A stretch of DNA of 64,000 nt from Frankia alni ACN14a (GTDB taxonomy: Bacteria; Actinomycetota; Actinomycetes; Frankiales; Frankiaceae). The stretch covers positions 7,124,962-7,188,961 of the forward strand of contig NC_008278.1 of NCBI RefSeq assembly GCF_000058485.1, given 5' to 3'. The position numbers and the translations under genes were made by a program. The notes beneath the pieces were generated by a model. It worked only from the letters and a program-made list of their open reading frames with translations, was not told where the DNA came from and searched no databases. Shown here in pieces: positions 36,101 through 44,341 of this stretch; positions within the stretch are counted from its first letter, which is position 1, and the number at the start of each line of letters is the position of its first letter.

Positions 36101-36403
36101 ACGACGGCCACGAAGACGACGGCCGCGAAGAGCAGCGCCGCGAAGACGACGACGGCGAAGTCCACGACGGCGAAGACGGGCGCGGCGAAGTCCACGACGG
36201 CCAAGACGGCCGCCAAGTCCGCCACCACCAAGTCCGCCACCACGCGTGGCGCGGCGGCGAAGTCGGCCACGACCAGGTCCGGGACGAAGAGCAGCACGGC
36301 GAAGAAGGTCGGCGAGGAGTCGGCGGCCACCGGGTCGTCTGCTCCGGACGACGGCGGTGGCGCCGCGGAGGCGGCCTCCGGTGGCACCCGTCGGACGGAC
36401 TGA
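33167..36403 (+). CDS. topA: DNA topoisomerase I
   Basis: A 1078-residue type IA topoisomerase that relaxes negative supercoils. After a Pro/Thr/Ala-rich N-terminus of 85 residues come the TOPRIM domain (LVIVESPAKAKTIAGYL; ATDEDREGEAIAWHL), the active-site region GYITYMRTDSTNLSE with the catalytic Tyr, and KTLEELGIGRPSTYASII. Four C-terminal GRFGPYV/GRYGPYV modules follow, as in other actinobacterial TopA, which lacks zinc fingers. The end is a long basic AKTTATK-type tail (from 36080) encoded by 15-bp repeats, a DNA-holding extension. GTG 33167 follows GAGGAGAG. The ATG of the next gene overlaps its stop. Confidence 0.95.
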   Translation: MPPRTKTTTRTTARSAAPVAEPGEPTGTGSTPSPGASAAPTEVPATRPSSRAAAGRAATGRRPTSRSATGSGGSTGAAAEPTPGSGTRLVIVESPAKAKTIAGYLGPGWQVESSIGHIRDLPRSAADVPAAHKGKPWARLGVDVDNDFEPLYVVTPDKKLQVSKLKALVKEASELYLATDEDREGEAIAWHLLQTLKPTVPVKRMVFHEITPQAIRRAVDNPREIDENLVNAQETRRILDRLYGYEVSPVLWKKVMPKLSAGRVQSVATRVLVERERARMRFRAAEYWNIEGLFGATVARQAWPAGTDGADADATGGGVERTPLPATLVALDGNRIATGRDFAPTGELTTSGVTRLDEAGARALTDRLAQAAFAVRSVETKPYRRSPYPPFMTSTLQQEAGRKLRFSSQRTMQIAQRLYENGYITYMRTDSTNLSETALAAARSQAESLYGPEYVPASPRTYTKKVKNAQEAHEAIRPAGDHFRTPGEVRGELDVDSYRLYELIWQRTVASQMADARGTSATIRLGATSSTGEDAEFSASGKVITFPGFLRAYVEGADDPDAELEDRERRLPDVRQGDPLAVRSLTPRGHTTSPPARFTEASLVKTLEELGIGRPSTYASIIGTIQDRGYVWKKGSALVPSFVAFAVVGLLEDHFGRLVDYRFTATMEDDLDDIAAGTSASTDWLTRFYFGTGDGTDPATAAGLKHLVSERLGEIDAREVNSIPLGKADDGTTVVVRVGRYGPYVQLGEGRASVPDDLAPDELTVARALELLAAPSGDRVLGVDAATGATITAKAGRFGPYVTTDTDPPRTSSLLRTMSLETLTLDDAVKLLTLPRTLGAGADGEEVTAQNGRYGPYVKKGAESRSLESEDQLFTVTLEEALALLAQPKARGRRQAAQTPPLRELGNDPASGKPMVVREGRFGPYVTDGETNASLRKGDAVESITDARAAELLADRRARGPAPAKRAARGTAKTTATKTTATKTTAAKSSAAKTTTAKSTTAKTGAAKSTTAKTAAKSATTKSATTRGAAAKSATTRSGTKSSTAKKVGEESAATGSSAPDDGGGAAEAASGGTRRTD

Positions 36404-38844
36404 TGGCCTCGCCGATCCGGCCGACTCACGGGCCGGTCGACGCGGCGGGGGACGGCACGGTGGCGGCGAACGGATCCGCCACGGTCGGCTCCACGACCAC
36501 CATCCCGGCTTCCCCCGCCGTCACCGCGTCCCCCGGAACCCCGGCCCCGGCGAGCACGACTCTCCCGCCTGCGGATGACCTGCCGGCCGACGAGCACCGC
36601 GCCGACCGGCAGGGGGCCGATGCCGACCGGCAGGAGGTCACGGACCGCGGCGTCGAGCGGCACGACGATGACGGCGGCGCGGGCCGCGGTGGCGGCCGGC
36701 GGCTGCGGCTGGGGCGTATGCCGGGTCGGCATCCGGTCACGACGGTCCCCTCCCCGCTTCCCAGGGCAAGCAGCACGGCCGGCGACGACAGCGACATCCG
36801 CGCCGTGCTGCGGATCCCCGAGTTCCGTCGGATGTGGATCCAGCTCAGCCTGTCCAGCCTCGGCGACTGGATGGGCCTGCTGGCCACGACCGCGCTGGTC
36901 ACCCAGCTACAGAACAGCTTCTCGGGGCAGGCGTACGCGATCGGCTCGCTGCTGATCGTCCGGCTGATGCCGGCCCTGATCCTCGGGCCGCTCGCCGGCG
37001 CGCTCGCCGACCGGCTGGATCGCCGGCTGACGATGGTCGTCACGGATGTGATCCGCTTCGGGCTGTTCGTCTCGATCCCGCTCATCGGCACGCTCGAATG
37101 GCTGCTCATCGCGTCGTTCCTGGTCGAGGCGGTCACCCTGGTCTGGGCTCCGGCGAAGGACGCCAGCGTCCCGCACCTGGTTCCGCGGGAGCGGCTGGCC
37201 GCGGCGAACACGCTGAGCCTGATCATGACCTACGGCACGGCCCCGCTCGCCGCCGCCATCTTCACCATGCTGGCGACGATCTCGCGGACGCTGGGTTCCA
37301 GCGTGTCGTTCTTCCGGGACTCCTCCGTCGATCTCGCGCTGTACTTCAACGCGGCGACGTTCCTCGGCTCGGCCATCGTGATCTGGGGGCTCAAGGGCAT
37401 CGGCCGGGCCGCCCGCCCGGAGACCGGTCCCGAGCCCGGTTTTCTGGCCTCGATCACCGAGGGCTGGCGTTACGTCGGGCATGACCGGCTGGTCCGCGGG
37501 CTGGTCATAGGCATTCTCGGCGGCTTCGCGGGGGCCGGGTGCGTGATCGCCCTGGGCCGGCTCTACGTCGAGATCCTCGGCGGCGGTGACTCCGCCTACG
37601 GAGTTCTGTTCGGAGCGGTGTTCATCGGGCTGGCCGGTGGGATGGCGGCCGGCCCGAAGCTGCTCGGAGACTACAGCCGGACCCGCCTGTTCGGCGTCTG
37701 CGTCACCGGCGCCGGCATCACCCTGGTCGTCGTCGCCATCATCCCGAACCTGGTCATCGCCTGCATCCTGGTGGTGGCCGTGGGGGCGTTCGCCGGGGTC
37801 GCCTGGGTGACCGGCTACACGCTGCTTCAGGCCGAGGTCTCCGACGAGCTGCGGGGGCGGACCTTCGCCCTGGTGCAGTCGCTGGTGCGCATCGACCTGC
37901 TGGTGGTGCTGGCGGCGGCCCCCGCGCTCGTCGGCCTGATCGGCACGCACGGCATCCACCTGTGGGGCGACATCACCGTGCGGGCGGACGGCGTGACCGT
38001 CGTCCTGCTCGGCGGGGGCCTGCTCGCGGTGGCGGTGGGGCTGTTCGCCTACCGCCAGATGGACGAGCGAGTCGGGGTCGCGGTCTGGCCGGAGCTGTGG
38101 AACGCGATGCGCGGCCGGAAGCCGATGCCGACGCGACCCCGTCACGCCGGCCTGTTCGTCGCGGTCGAGGGGGCCGAGGGCGCTGGGCGATCCACCCAGG
38201 TCGAGTTGCTGCGGACCTGGCTGGCGGCCAGCGGGCGCGAGGTCGTCGTGACCTCCGGTTCCGGCGGCACGACGACCGGCGCGCGGCTGCGGGAGCTGCT
38301 GTTCGACCCCTCGACGCGCCTGCACGCCCGCACCGAGGCACTGCTCGCCGCCGCCGACCGGGCCGAGCACGTGAGCCGGGTGATCGAGCCGGCGCTCGCC
38401 CGGGGTGCCATCGTCATCACGGACCGCTACGTCGATTCGTGGATCGCCTTCCAGTGCGCGAGCCGGTCGGTCGATGCCGCGGAACTGGCCGTGCTGGCCC
38501 AGTGGGCCACCCATGCCCTCGTTCCCGACCTGACCGTGCTGTTGGACCTGTCCGCCGACCTCGGGATGCAGCGCAGGCCGGCCGGCGAACCGGCCGCGGA
38601 ACCGGCCGAAGAATCGGTTGACGAACCGGCCGAAGAATCGTTCCGCGAGCCGGTCGACGAGGCAGGAGCCGAGCTGCTCGCCTACCGCAGCCGGGTACGC
38701 GACGGGTTCCTCCGGCTCGCCCAGGGGGAACCCGCGCGCTACCTCACCGTCGACGCGAATCGCCCCCGGGAGGAGATTCACGCCGAGATCCGCGCCGTCG
38801 TCGCCAGCCGGGTGGAGCGCCGGGCCGTGCCCCTGGGCGTCTGA
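36403..38844 (+). CDS. MFS transporter fused to a degenerate thymidylate kinase domain
   Basis: An 813-residue fusion. Residues 1-125 are disordered. Residues 126-560 are a 12-helix major facilitator (FRRMWIQLSLSSLGDWMGLLATT; GPLAGALADRLDRRLTMVV). Residues 580-813 resemble dTMP kinase. MFS-Tmk fusions are known in actinomycetes. Here the P-loop from residue 589 reads EGAEGAGRSTQ, with Arg for the catalytic Lys. The usual TREPGGT loop is TSGSGGT, so the REP residues are lost. DRY at 674-676 is kept. The lid is replaced by an acidic pentapeptide repeat (EPAEES/EPVDEA). Kinase activity is doubtful. Start ATG 36403 overlaps the topA stop by one base. HolB follows, as usual after tmk. Confidence 0.85.
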   Translation: MASPIRPTHGPVDAAGDGTVAANGSATVGSTTTIPASPAVTASPGTPAPASTTLPPADDLPADEHRADRQGADADRQEVTDRGVERHDDDGGAGRGGGRRLRLGRMPGRHPVTTVPSPLPRASSTAGDDSDIRAVLRIPEFRRMWIQLSLSSLGDWMGLLATTALVTQLQNSFSGQAYAIGSLLIVRLMPALILGPLAGALADRLDRRLTMVVTDVIRFGLFVSIPLIGTLEWLLIASFLVEAVTLVWAPAKDASVPHLVPRERLAAANTLSLIMTYGTAPLAAAIFTMLATISRTLGSSVSFFRDSSVDLALYFNAATFLGSAIVIWGLKGIGRAARPETGPEPGFLASITEGWRYVGHDRLVRGLVIGILGGFAGAGCVIALGRLYVEILGGGDSAYGVLFGAVFIGLAGGMAAGPKLLGDYSRTRLFGVCVTGAGITLVVVAIIPNLVIACILVVAVGAFAGVAWVTGYTLLQAEVSDELRGRTFALVQSLVRIDLLVVLAAAPALVGLIGTHGIHLWGDITVRADGVTVVLLGGGLLAVAVGLFAYRQMDERVGVAVWPELWNAMRGRKPMPTRPRHAGLFVAVEGAEGAGRSTQVELLRTWLAASGREVVVTSGSGGTTTGARLRELLFDPSTRLHARTEALLAAADRAEHVSRVIEPALARGAIVITDRYVDSWIAFQCASRSVDAAELAVLAQWATHALVPDLTVLLDLSADLGMQRRPAGEPAAEPAEESVDEPAEESFREPVDEAGAELLAYRSRVRDGFLRLAQGEPARYLTVDANRPREEIHAEIRAVVASRVERRAVPLGV

Positions 38845-38874
38845 GCCGGGCGGCGGGCGGGGCATGATGAGCCC

Positions 38875-40128
38875 GTGACGGTCTGGGAGACGCTGGTCGG
38901 CCAGGAGGCGGTCGTCGCGACGCTGCGTGCGGCCGCGGTGGCGGCCTCCCCCGGCCTCCGCGCGGGCGCGGGCGGTGGTGGCGGCTCGGCCGGGGTTCGC
39001 TCGGGCATGACCCACTCGTGGTTGTTCACCGGCCCGTCCGGCGCGGGGCGGCAGGAGGCGGCGCGTGCGTTCGCCGCCGGGCTGAACTGCGAGCGGGAGC
39101 CGCCCGGCTGCGGGGAGTGCACCGGCTGCCACACGGTGCTCACCGATACCGCCACCGACCTGCGCACCGTCACGCCGGAGGGGCTCTCGCTCGGCGTCAA
39201 GGACGTCCGCGCCCTGGTCCGGGACGCCGCCAGCGCCCCCACCGCCGGCCGCTGGCGGATCCTGCTGCTCACCGATGCCGACCGGCTCACCGAAGCCGCG
39301 GCGAACGCGCTGCTCAAGGCGTTGGAGGAGCCGGCGGAACGCGCCGTGTTCCTCCTGTGCGCGCCGTCGATCGAGGATGTGCTTCCCACCATCCGCTCCC
39401 GCTGCCGGACGGTCGCGCTGCGACTGCCCTCCGCTGCGGACGTGCGCGACATGCTGCTGCGGGAGGGGATCGACGAGCAGCTGGCGCAGACGGCCGCCCG
39501 GGCCTCGCAGGGGCACCTCGCGCTGGCCCGCCGCCTCGCCACCGACGAGGCCGCCAGGGCCCACCGGGCGGCGGTCCTGCGCATCCCTGGCCGCCTGGGG
39601 CGCGTCGGGGACTGCCTGGCCGCCGCCGCCGACCTCGTGGGCGCCGCGAACGCCGATGCGGAGGCCGCGAACGCCGAGCGGGACGAGGTCGAGACGGAGG
39701 CGCTGAAGACGGCCCTCGGCGTCGGTGCGACCGCCACCGGCGGGAAGTCGAGATCCGCGCGGGCGCCGAAGGCGGGCGCCAAGGCACGCTCGATGGTCGT
39801 GCGGGGCGCGGCCGGAGCGCTCAAGGAGCTGGAGCGGAACCAGAAGAGCCGCGGGCGGCGCACCATCCTCGACTCCCTCGACCGGGCCCTGGTCGACCTC
39901 GCCGGCCTCTACCGCGACGTGCTCGCCGAGCAGCTCGGCGCGCCGGTCGATCCGATCCATGCCGACCACGCGGTCGAGGCCGCGGGCCTCGCGGCGGCCT
40001 CGACCCCGGAGCAGACGCTGCGGCGGCTGGAGGCCGTGCTCGCGACCCGGGCAGCCCTCGCCGACAACCCGGGCCTCGTCCCGCTGCTCGCCGTGGAGTC
40101 CCTGACCCTCGCCCTGCGCGACGGCTGA
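38875..40128 (+). CDS. holB: DNA polymerase III subunit delta'
   Basis: A 417-residue clamp-loader subunit. The N-terminus VWETLVGQEAVVATLRAAA and HSWLFTGPSGAGRQEAARAFAAGLNC represent a P-loop with Arg in place of Lys, as is common in delta' which does not hydrolyse ATP. The zinc module is seen as CEREPPGCGECTGCHTV, then DVRALVRDAASAPTAGRWRILLL, NALLKALEEPAERAVFLLCA and TIRSRCRTVALR. The middle and C-terminal domains carry an Ala/Lys-rich insertion. GTG 38875 starts 31 bases after the MFS-Tmk gene. Same order as in mycobacteria and streptomycetes. Confidence 0.93.
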   Translation: MTVWETLVGQEAVVATLRAAAVAASPGLRAGAGGGGGSAGVRSGMTHSWLFTGPSGAGRQEAARAFAAGLNCEREPPGCGECTGCHTVLTDTATDLRTVTPEGLSLGVKDVRALVRDAASAPTAGRWRILLLTDADRLTEAAANALLKALEEPAERAVFLLCAPSIEDVLPTIRSRCRTVALRLPSAADVRDMLLREGIDEQLAQTAARASQGHLALARRLATDEAARAHRAAVLRIPGRLGRVGDCLAAAADLVGAANADAEAANAERDEVETEALKTALGVGATATGGKSRSARAPKAGAKARSMVVRGAAGALKELERNQKSRGRRTILDSLDRALVDLAGLYRDVLAEQLGAPVDPIHADHAVEAAGLAAASTPEQTLRRLEAVLATRAALADNPGLVPLLAVESLTLALRDG

Positions 40129-40359
40129 CGGCGGCCGCGTCCGCCCGGCGCGGTGCCGCCGGTGGGGTCGGAATGGCCGAAACGGGCGGCCAAGCCGCAC
40201 CTGGCGGCATACTGTGACGTGCGACGCAGATCACGCTGGCGGGCGACTCCGGCACGCCCCGCCCGACCCGGCGCTGCCGCGCATCGGGCCCGCCTCCCAC
40301 GCGGGCCCATCGTTGCGGCCGGCCAGCCGGCCCGCGGGCCAGGGAAGGTGACGGGCCGG

Positions 40360-41526
40360 ATGCCGATGATGTGCGCGGTGGCGTTCTCCCCCCGCGGGAA
40401 GCTTTACTACGCCGATCCGGGTGCCCACACCCCCCGGGTCGGCGACCAGGTCCTCGTGCCCACCGACGACGGTCCCGAGGTCGCCACCTGCATGTGGGCA
40501 CCACAGTGGATCTCCGAGGACATCGGCGGCCTGCCCGTGCTGGCGGGGCTGGCGCAGGCGGCAGACGTGCAGCGGGCCGAGCTGTCCCGACGCCGGCGGG
40601 CCCGGGCTCGGGTCGCCGCCCGGCGGCTGGCGCGGGAGCACAACCTGCCGATGAAGATCGTCGGTGTCGACCATGTGCCGGACACCGGCGGATACACGAT
40701 CTACTTCAGCGCGGAGGGCCGGATCGACTTCCGGGAGCTGGTCCGCGACCTGAACCGGACGCTGGCCGCGCGGGTGCGGCTGCGGCAGTTGTCGGCCCGG
40801 GACAGCGCCCGGGTGCAGGGCGGGATCGGCTCGTGCGGGCGTGACCTGTGCTGCGCGACGTTCCTCACCGACTTCGAGCCGGTGAGCCTGCGCATGGCCC
40901 GCGACCAGAACCTGGCTCTCAACCCGATGCGGATCAGCGGCGCCTGCGGACGGCTGATGTGCTGCCTGCGCTACGAGCACCCGCTCTACGAGGAGTTCGC
41001 CGCGGCTGTGCCCGCCGTCGGGGAACGAGCCTGCACTCCCCAGGGCGAGGGCCGGGTCGTCCGGCATGACGTGCCCCGTCAGCAGGCTGTCGTGGTGCTC
41101 GACGGCGGCGGGCGGACCTCCTGCGACCGGGCCGACGTCTGCCCGTCCCGGCAGGCGCACGAGGCCGCCTACGCCCCGCCGAGCCCAGCCCCGCCGAGCC
41201 CAGCAGCCCCGCCGAGCCCAGCCGCGCCGAGTCTCGAGCCCCGCCCGGAGCCCGACCCCGCGCCCGTCGACGCCGACCAGCCCGGCGATATCCAGCCCGG
41301 CGATGTCCAGGCGCGCGATGTCCAGGCCGCCCCCGACCAGACCGGCGTTCACCAGGCCGGCGACGACCAGATCACCGCCGGCCACGAGAGCGGGGCACAC
41401 CGGGGCACCGACCGCCGCGGCCCGGCGGGCGAGGCGCCGGCACAGGGCGGACCGGCGCACGACGGCGGGACAGGCGGCGATTCGGAGCGCGCCCGTCGGC
41501 GCTCCCGGCACCGCCACCGGCCCTGA
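40360..41526 (+). CDS. ricT: RicT/YaaT-like PSP1-domain iron-sulfur protein
   Basis: A 388-residue protein with the PSP1 domain near the N-terminus (MCAVAFSPRGKLYYADPG). The conserved block SCGRDLCCATFLTDFEPVSL...GACGRLMCCLRYEHPLYEEF contains the Cys clusters that hold Fe-S clusters in RicT, a partner of RicA/RicF in RNA processing in Bacillus. No RicA or RicF is encoded in this window. The C-terminal 120 residues are disordered with PPSPA and QPGDIQPGDVQARDVQ repeats. ATG 40360 has AGGGAAGG 11 bases upstream; GTG 40348 is an alternative. It lies after holB, as in related actinomycetes, and is convergent with the response regulator. Confidence 0.82.
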   Translation: MPMMCAVAFSPRGKLYYADPGAHTPRVGDQVLVPTDDGPEVATCMWAPQWISEDIGGLPVLAGLAQAADVQRAELSRRRRARARVAARRLAREHNLPMKIVGVDHVPDTGGYTIYFSAEGRIDFRELVRDLNRTLAARVRLRQLSARDSARVQGGIGSCGRDLCCATFLTDFEPVSLRMARDQNLALNPMRISGACGRLMCCLRYEHPLYEEFAAAVPAVGERACTPQGEGRVVRHDVPRQQAVVVLDGGGRTSCDRADVCPSRQAHEAAYAPPSPAPPSPAAPPSPAAPSLEPRPEPDPAPVDADQPGDIQPGDVQARDVQAAPDQTGVHQAGDDQITAGHESGAHRGTDRRGPAGEAPAQGGPAHDGGTGGDSERARRRSRHRHRP

Positions 41527-41574
41527 CCGGTCGTCTCGGTCAGCCCGACCCCGCGCGCCGCCGTTGCCCGCGGC

Positions 41575-42309
41575 TCACGGGTCGAAGCGGTAGCCCATCC
41601 CGCGCAGGGTGGTCACCAGCCGCCGCTGCGGTGGGCGGCCCTCCACCTTGGTGCGCACGCGCCGGACGTGTTCGGTGACGGTGGCGGGGTCCTGGAAGCG
41701 GGTACCCCAGACCTGCTCGAGCAGCTCCTCGCGGCTGAACACCCGTCGGGGGTGGCGCGCGAGGAAGGCCAGCAGCTCGTACTCGCGCGCGGTCAGGTCG
41801 ATCCGCTCACCGGCGACGGCGACCTCGCGGGCGCGCAGGTCGATGGACACGTCGCCGTACACGAGCGGATCGTTGCCGTCCCCGGTGCGCTGGGGCGGCG
41901 GCTCGGCGGGCCGGCGGCGTAGCCGGGCCCGCACCCGCGCGACCAGCTCCCGCAGCGAGTAGGGCTTCACGACGTAGTCGTCGGCGCCCAGCTCCAGGCC
42001 GACCACCCGGTCGACCTCCTCGGCTCGCCCGGTGAGCATGATCACCGGCACCTCGCTCGTCTGGCGTAGGCGGCTCAGCACGGCGAAGCCGTCCATCCGC
42101 GGCATCGCGACGTCCAGGACGACCAGATCGATCTCGGTCGTCTGGAACAGCCGGAGGGCAGCTTCGCCGTCCGCCGCCTCCAGCACGCGATAGCCGAATC
42201 GTTCGAGGCTGCGCGCAAGTGCCACGCGAGATGCCTCATCGTCCTCAGCGACGAGGAGCGAGGCTCCTCGTGTCGCCGCTGCAGGTGCAGCGTCCCCGGC
42301 CCCGGTCAT
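41575..42309 (-). CDS. Orphan OmpR/PhoB-family response regulator
   Basis: A 244-residue two-component regulator. The receiver domain holds the acidic pair in VAEDDEA, the phosphoacceptor Asp in VVLDVAMPRMDGF, Thr in IMLTGR and Lys in YVVKPYSLRELV. The C-terminal winged helix (LTAREYELLAFLARHPRRVFSREELLEQVWG...TVTEHVRRVRTKVEG...LVTTLRGMGYRFDP) is a classical PhoB-type DNA-binding domain. No histidine kinase gene is adjacent, so its partner is unknown. The receiver begins at residue 16; the ATG at 42309 is the only start in range. Convergent with ricT across 48 bp. Confidence 0.9.
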   Translation of the reverse strand: MTGAGDAAPAAATRGASLLVAEDDEASRVALARSLERFGYRVLEAADGEAALRLFQTTEIDLVVLDVAMPRMDGFAVLSRLRQTSEVPVIMLTGRAEEVDRVVGLELGADDYVVKPYSLRELVARVRARLRRRPAEPPPQRTGDGNDPLVYGDVSIDLRAREVAVAGERIDLTAREYELLAFLARHPRRVFSREELLEQVWGTRFQDPATVTEHVRRVRTKVEGRPPQRRLVTTLRGMGYRFDP

Positions 42310-42681
42310 GAAGCGAAACCCTACGCATCCTCATCGGAACAACTGCAACCGGGGTAGCGGTTTACGTCGTTCGACGGGCCAGGAGCCGAAAATTGTGACA
42401 AGATCCGGATTACCCGCAAACCGATTGTCACGTCCGTGGCCGCCTTCCTGGGTGCCCATGACAGCCTGATGGGGTGGGATCGCCGGATCGTTCTCTTTCC
42501 CGGCACCCCGGCCTCGCCGGATCGGCGCGACGGTGGGCCGGAATCCCGCTCCGGCCACGAGTCCAGGCCGGGCAGGCGGTGGCCGCGGCACCGCGCGGCG
42601 CGCAGCCGGCCGAGTACCCGCGGTCGGCACCGCGCGGGCATCTGGCATACTCGACCCGGGCCAGTGCGATCCTGGCCGATC
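42310..42681 (+). other. Intergenic region between response regulator and tRNA-Thr
   Basis: 372 bp with promoters for two divergent units. GTGAC (42395-42399) and GTCAC (42427-42431) form a widely spaced dyad in a locally A/T-rich patch upstream of the response regulator. CATACT at 42646-42651 could be the tRNA -10 box. No gene is visible. Confidence 0.4.
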
Positions 42682-42753
42682 GCCGGAGTAGCTCAGTGGC
42701 AGAGCAATCGCCTCGTAAGCGATAGGTCGCGGGTTCAATCCCCGCCTCCGGCT
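42682..42753 (+). tRNA. tRNA-Thr (anticodon CGU)
   Basis: A complete 72-base cloverleaf. Acceptor stem GCCGGAG/CTCCGGC, D-stem GCTC/GAGC, anticodon stem ATCGC/GCGAT with loop CTCGTAA, so the anticodon is CGT (CGU). The T-stem GCGGG/CCCGC has loop TTCAATC, and the discriminator base is T. CCA is not encoded. All stems pair perfectly. Confidence 0.96.
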
Positions 42754-43068
42754 CACTCCCTCGGCACGGCCCCTCACCCGCACGGTGCGGTGCCGTGCGG
42801 TGCCGCGCGGTGCGACAGGCGGGCACGCTCGAGGCGGCGTGGGCGGCATCCACGGGTATCACAATCGGCCGCATGACCGCGGACGGCACGATCCCCTCGT
42901 ACGGCGTGCGTAACCGGGTGGAGCGCGCCGGGCCGGCGATCCGGGCCGCGCTCGACCCCGAGCAGCGCGGCAAGGGCCACCGCAAGACCGGCACGAGGGG
43001 CGCCTCGTCATCCACGAAGCCCGCGGGCCCGTGCATGAAGAGGCGCCGCCACCGCGCCGATCGGCTGA
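42754..43068. other. Region between tRNA-Thr and ppa
   Basis: 315 bp downstream of the tRNA and of the ppa stop codon. Small CGGTGC repeats (42780-42812) lie just after the tRNA. Open frames here are shadows without ribosome binding sites. No attachment-site duplicate of the tRNA end was noticed. Confidence 0.45.
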
Positions 43069-43608
43069 TCACGCAGACCTGGGCTCGGCCTCCTGCTCGT
43101 GCCCGTCCACCCCGGCGCCCTCCGCGTCGCGCAGCCGCTTGATCGAGGCGAGAATCTCCCGCTCGGCCTCCTTGCGGTCCACCCAGGAGGCGCCCTCGAC
43201 CGACTTGCCGGGCTCCAGGTCCTTGTAGACCTCGAAGAAGTGCTGGATCTCCAGCCGGTCGAACTCCGGCAGGTGCCGCAGATCCCGCAGGTGCTCCTGG
43301 CGGACGTCGGCGACCGGGACGCACAGGACCTTGTCGTCCGGGCCCTTCTCGTCGGTCATCTCGAACATGCCGATCGTCCGGCACCGCACCAGGCAGCCCG
43401 GGAACGTCGGCTCCTCCAGCAGGACCAGCGCATCCAGCGGATCCCCGTCCCGCCCGAGGGTGCCCTCGATGAACCCGTAGTCCGACGGGTAGTGGGTGGA
43501 GGTGAACAGCATCCGGTCCAGCCGAATGCGCCCGGTGTGGTGATCCATCTCGTACTTGTTGCGCTGACCCTTGGGGATCTCGATGGTCACATCGAACTCA
43601 AGGTCCAC
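43069..43608 (-). CDS. ppa: Soluble inorganic pyrophosphatase (family I)
   Basis: A 179-residue cytosolic enzyme hydrolysing PPi to phosphate. The core is [27 protein letters not shown], then [25 protein letters not shown] with the active-site Asp cluster, [13 protein letters not shown] and [15 protein letters not shown]. It is slightly longer than M. tuberculosis Ppa because of an acidic C-terminal tail ([14 protein letters not shown]). I chose GTG 43608, which has GGGAG about 5 bases upstream and starts at the conserved sequence; an ATG 21 bases earlier has no ribosome binding site. Divergent from dacB, as in mycobacteria (Rv3628/Rv3627c). Confidence 0.94.
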   Translation of the reverse strand: MDLEFDVTIEIPKGQRNKYEMDHHTGRIRLDRMLFTSTHYPSDYGFIEGTLGRDGDPLDALVLLEEPTFPGCLVRCRTIGMFEMTDEKGPDDKVLCVPVADVRQEHLRDLRHLPEFDRLEIQHFFEVYKDLEPGKSVEGASWVDRKEAEREILASIKRLRDAEGAGVDGHEQEAEPRSA

Positions 43609-44341
43609 TCCGCTCCCTGTCTCCTTCATGCTCAGGCCGGCCCGGTCCGCGCCGGTCGGCCACCACGTGTGAACTCACTCGTCGGTCTCCGGCGGATGCC
43701 GGGGGTCGCCTGCTCCGGCGGCTGCCGGGGCAGCGCGGCCGGGTGCCGCGCGCCGCGGCCACGCGCCGGGACACGCGCCGGAACACCTGACGGACACGGC
43801 GAAGTGTCGCGGACGACGACCGCCGCCCTCCCAGTGTCCCGGAAGCCACCCCCTGCCCGAGCCACCCGGTCGGCAACGCCACTGCCCGGGCGTCGCCGCC
43901 ACCGCCGCCCCACGGCCGGTGCCGCCGGGCCACGTCCGCCTCCCCGTGCCCACCGACCTCGTGCCGCCGGGCGACGGCGCCGCGGTGCGGACCATCACGG
44001 AACACGGACGACGAACCCGGACGACGAGCGGGGTCCGCCTCGCAGGCAGATGTTCCCCCACCGGCCGCCGCGACCCGCCACGCAGGCGGGAAAGCTCACC
44101 GGACGACGAACGGACGGACCCTCCCGCGGGTCATGTGGACCGACCCGGGTCGGCGCACGGCTCGCGGCATACGGTGACACAGCGGCAGGCGACATGCCAC
44201 CTGGGACGCCCACGCCCGGACGACCGCACATCCGATCCCCGGCGGCCAGGCCCGGCGTTGCGACGCCCGCCGGGGGCCCGCGCCTGCCGGGGCAGGCGGC
44301 ACCGTCGGCGGAACGCACCCGCCTTGCGTAGTGTCCGGCAG
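43609..44341. other. Divergent intergenic region ppa/dacB
   Basis: 733 bp without a convincing gene. The dacB frame is open over much of it but has no homology or ribosome binding site. A 12-bp perfect palindrome CGACCCGGGTCG lies at 44141-44152, about 190 bp upstream of dacB. Promoters for both genes must be here. Confidence 0.45.

Noticed and set aside
36907-40200. 1097-codon leftward open frame opposite MFS-Tmk and holB
   Set aside because: Translation is rich in His, Arg, Asp and Gly with no recognisable motif; both sense genes are well supported.
40213-40235. TGTGA...TCACG resembling a Crp site upstream of ricT
   Set aside because: The half-sites are 13 bases apart; the Crp/GlxR consensus needs 6.
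42682-42753. tRNA-Thr as a phage or element integration site
   Set aside because: No integrase, no duplicated tRNA 3' end and ordinary housekeeping genes on both sides.
42795-43142. 115-codon rightward frame overlapping the end of ppa
   Set aside because: No ribosome binding site or motif; the last third is antisense to conserved ppa sequence.
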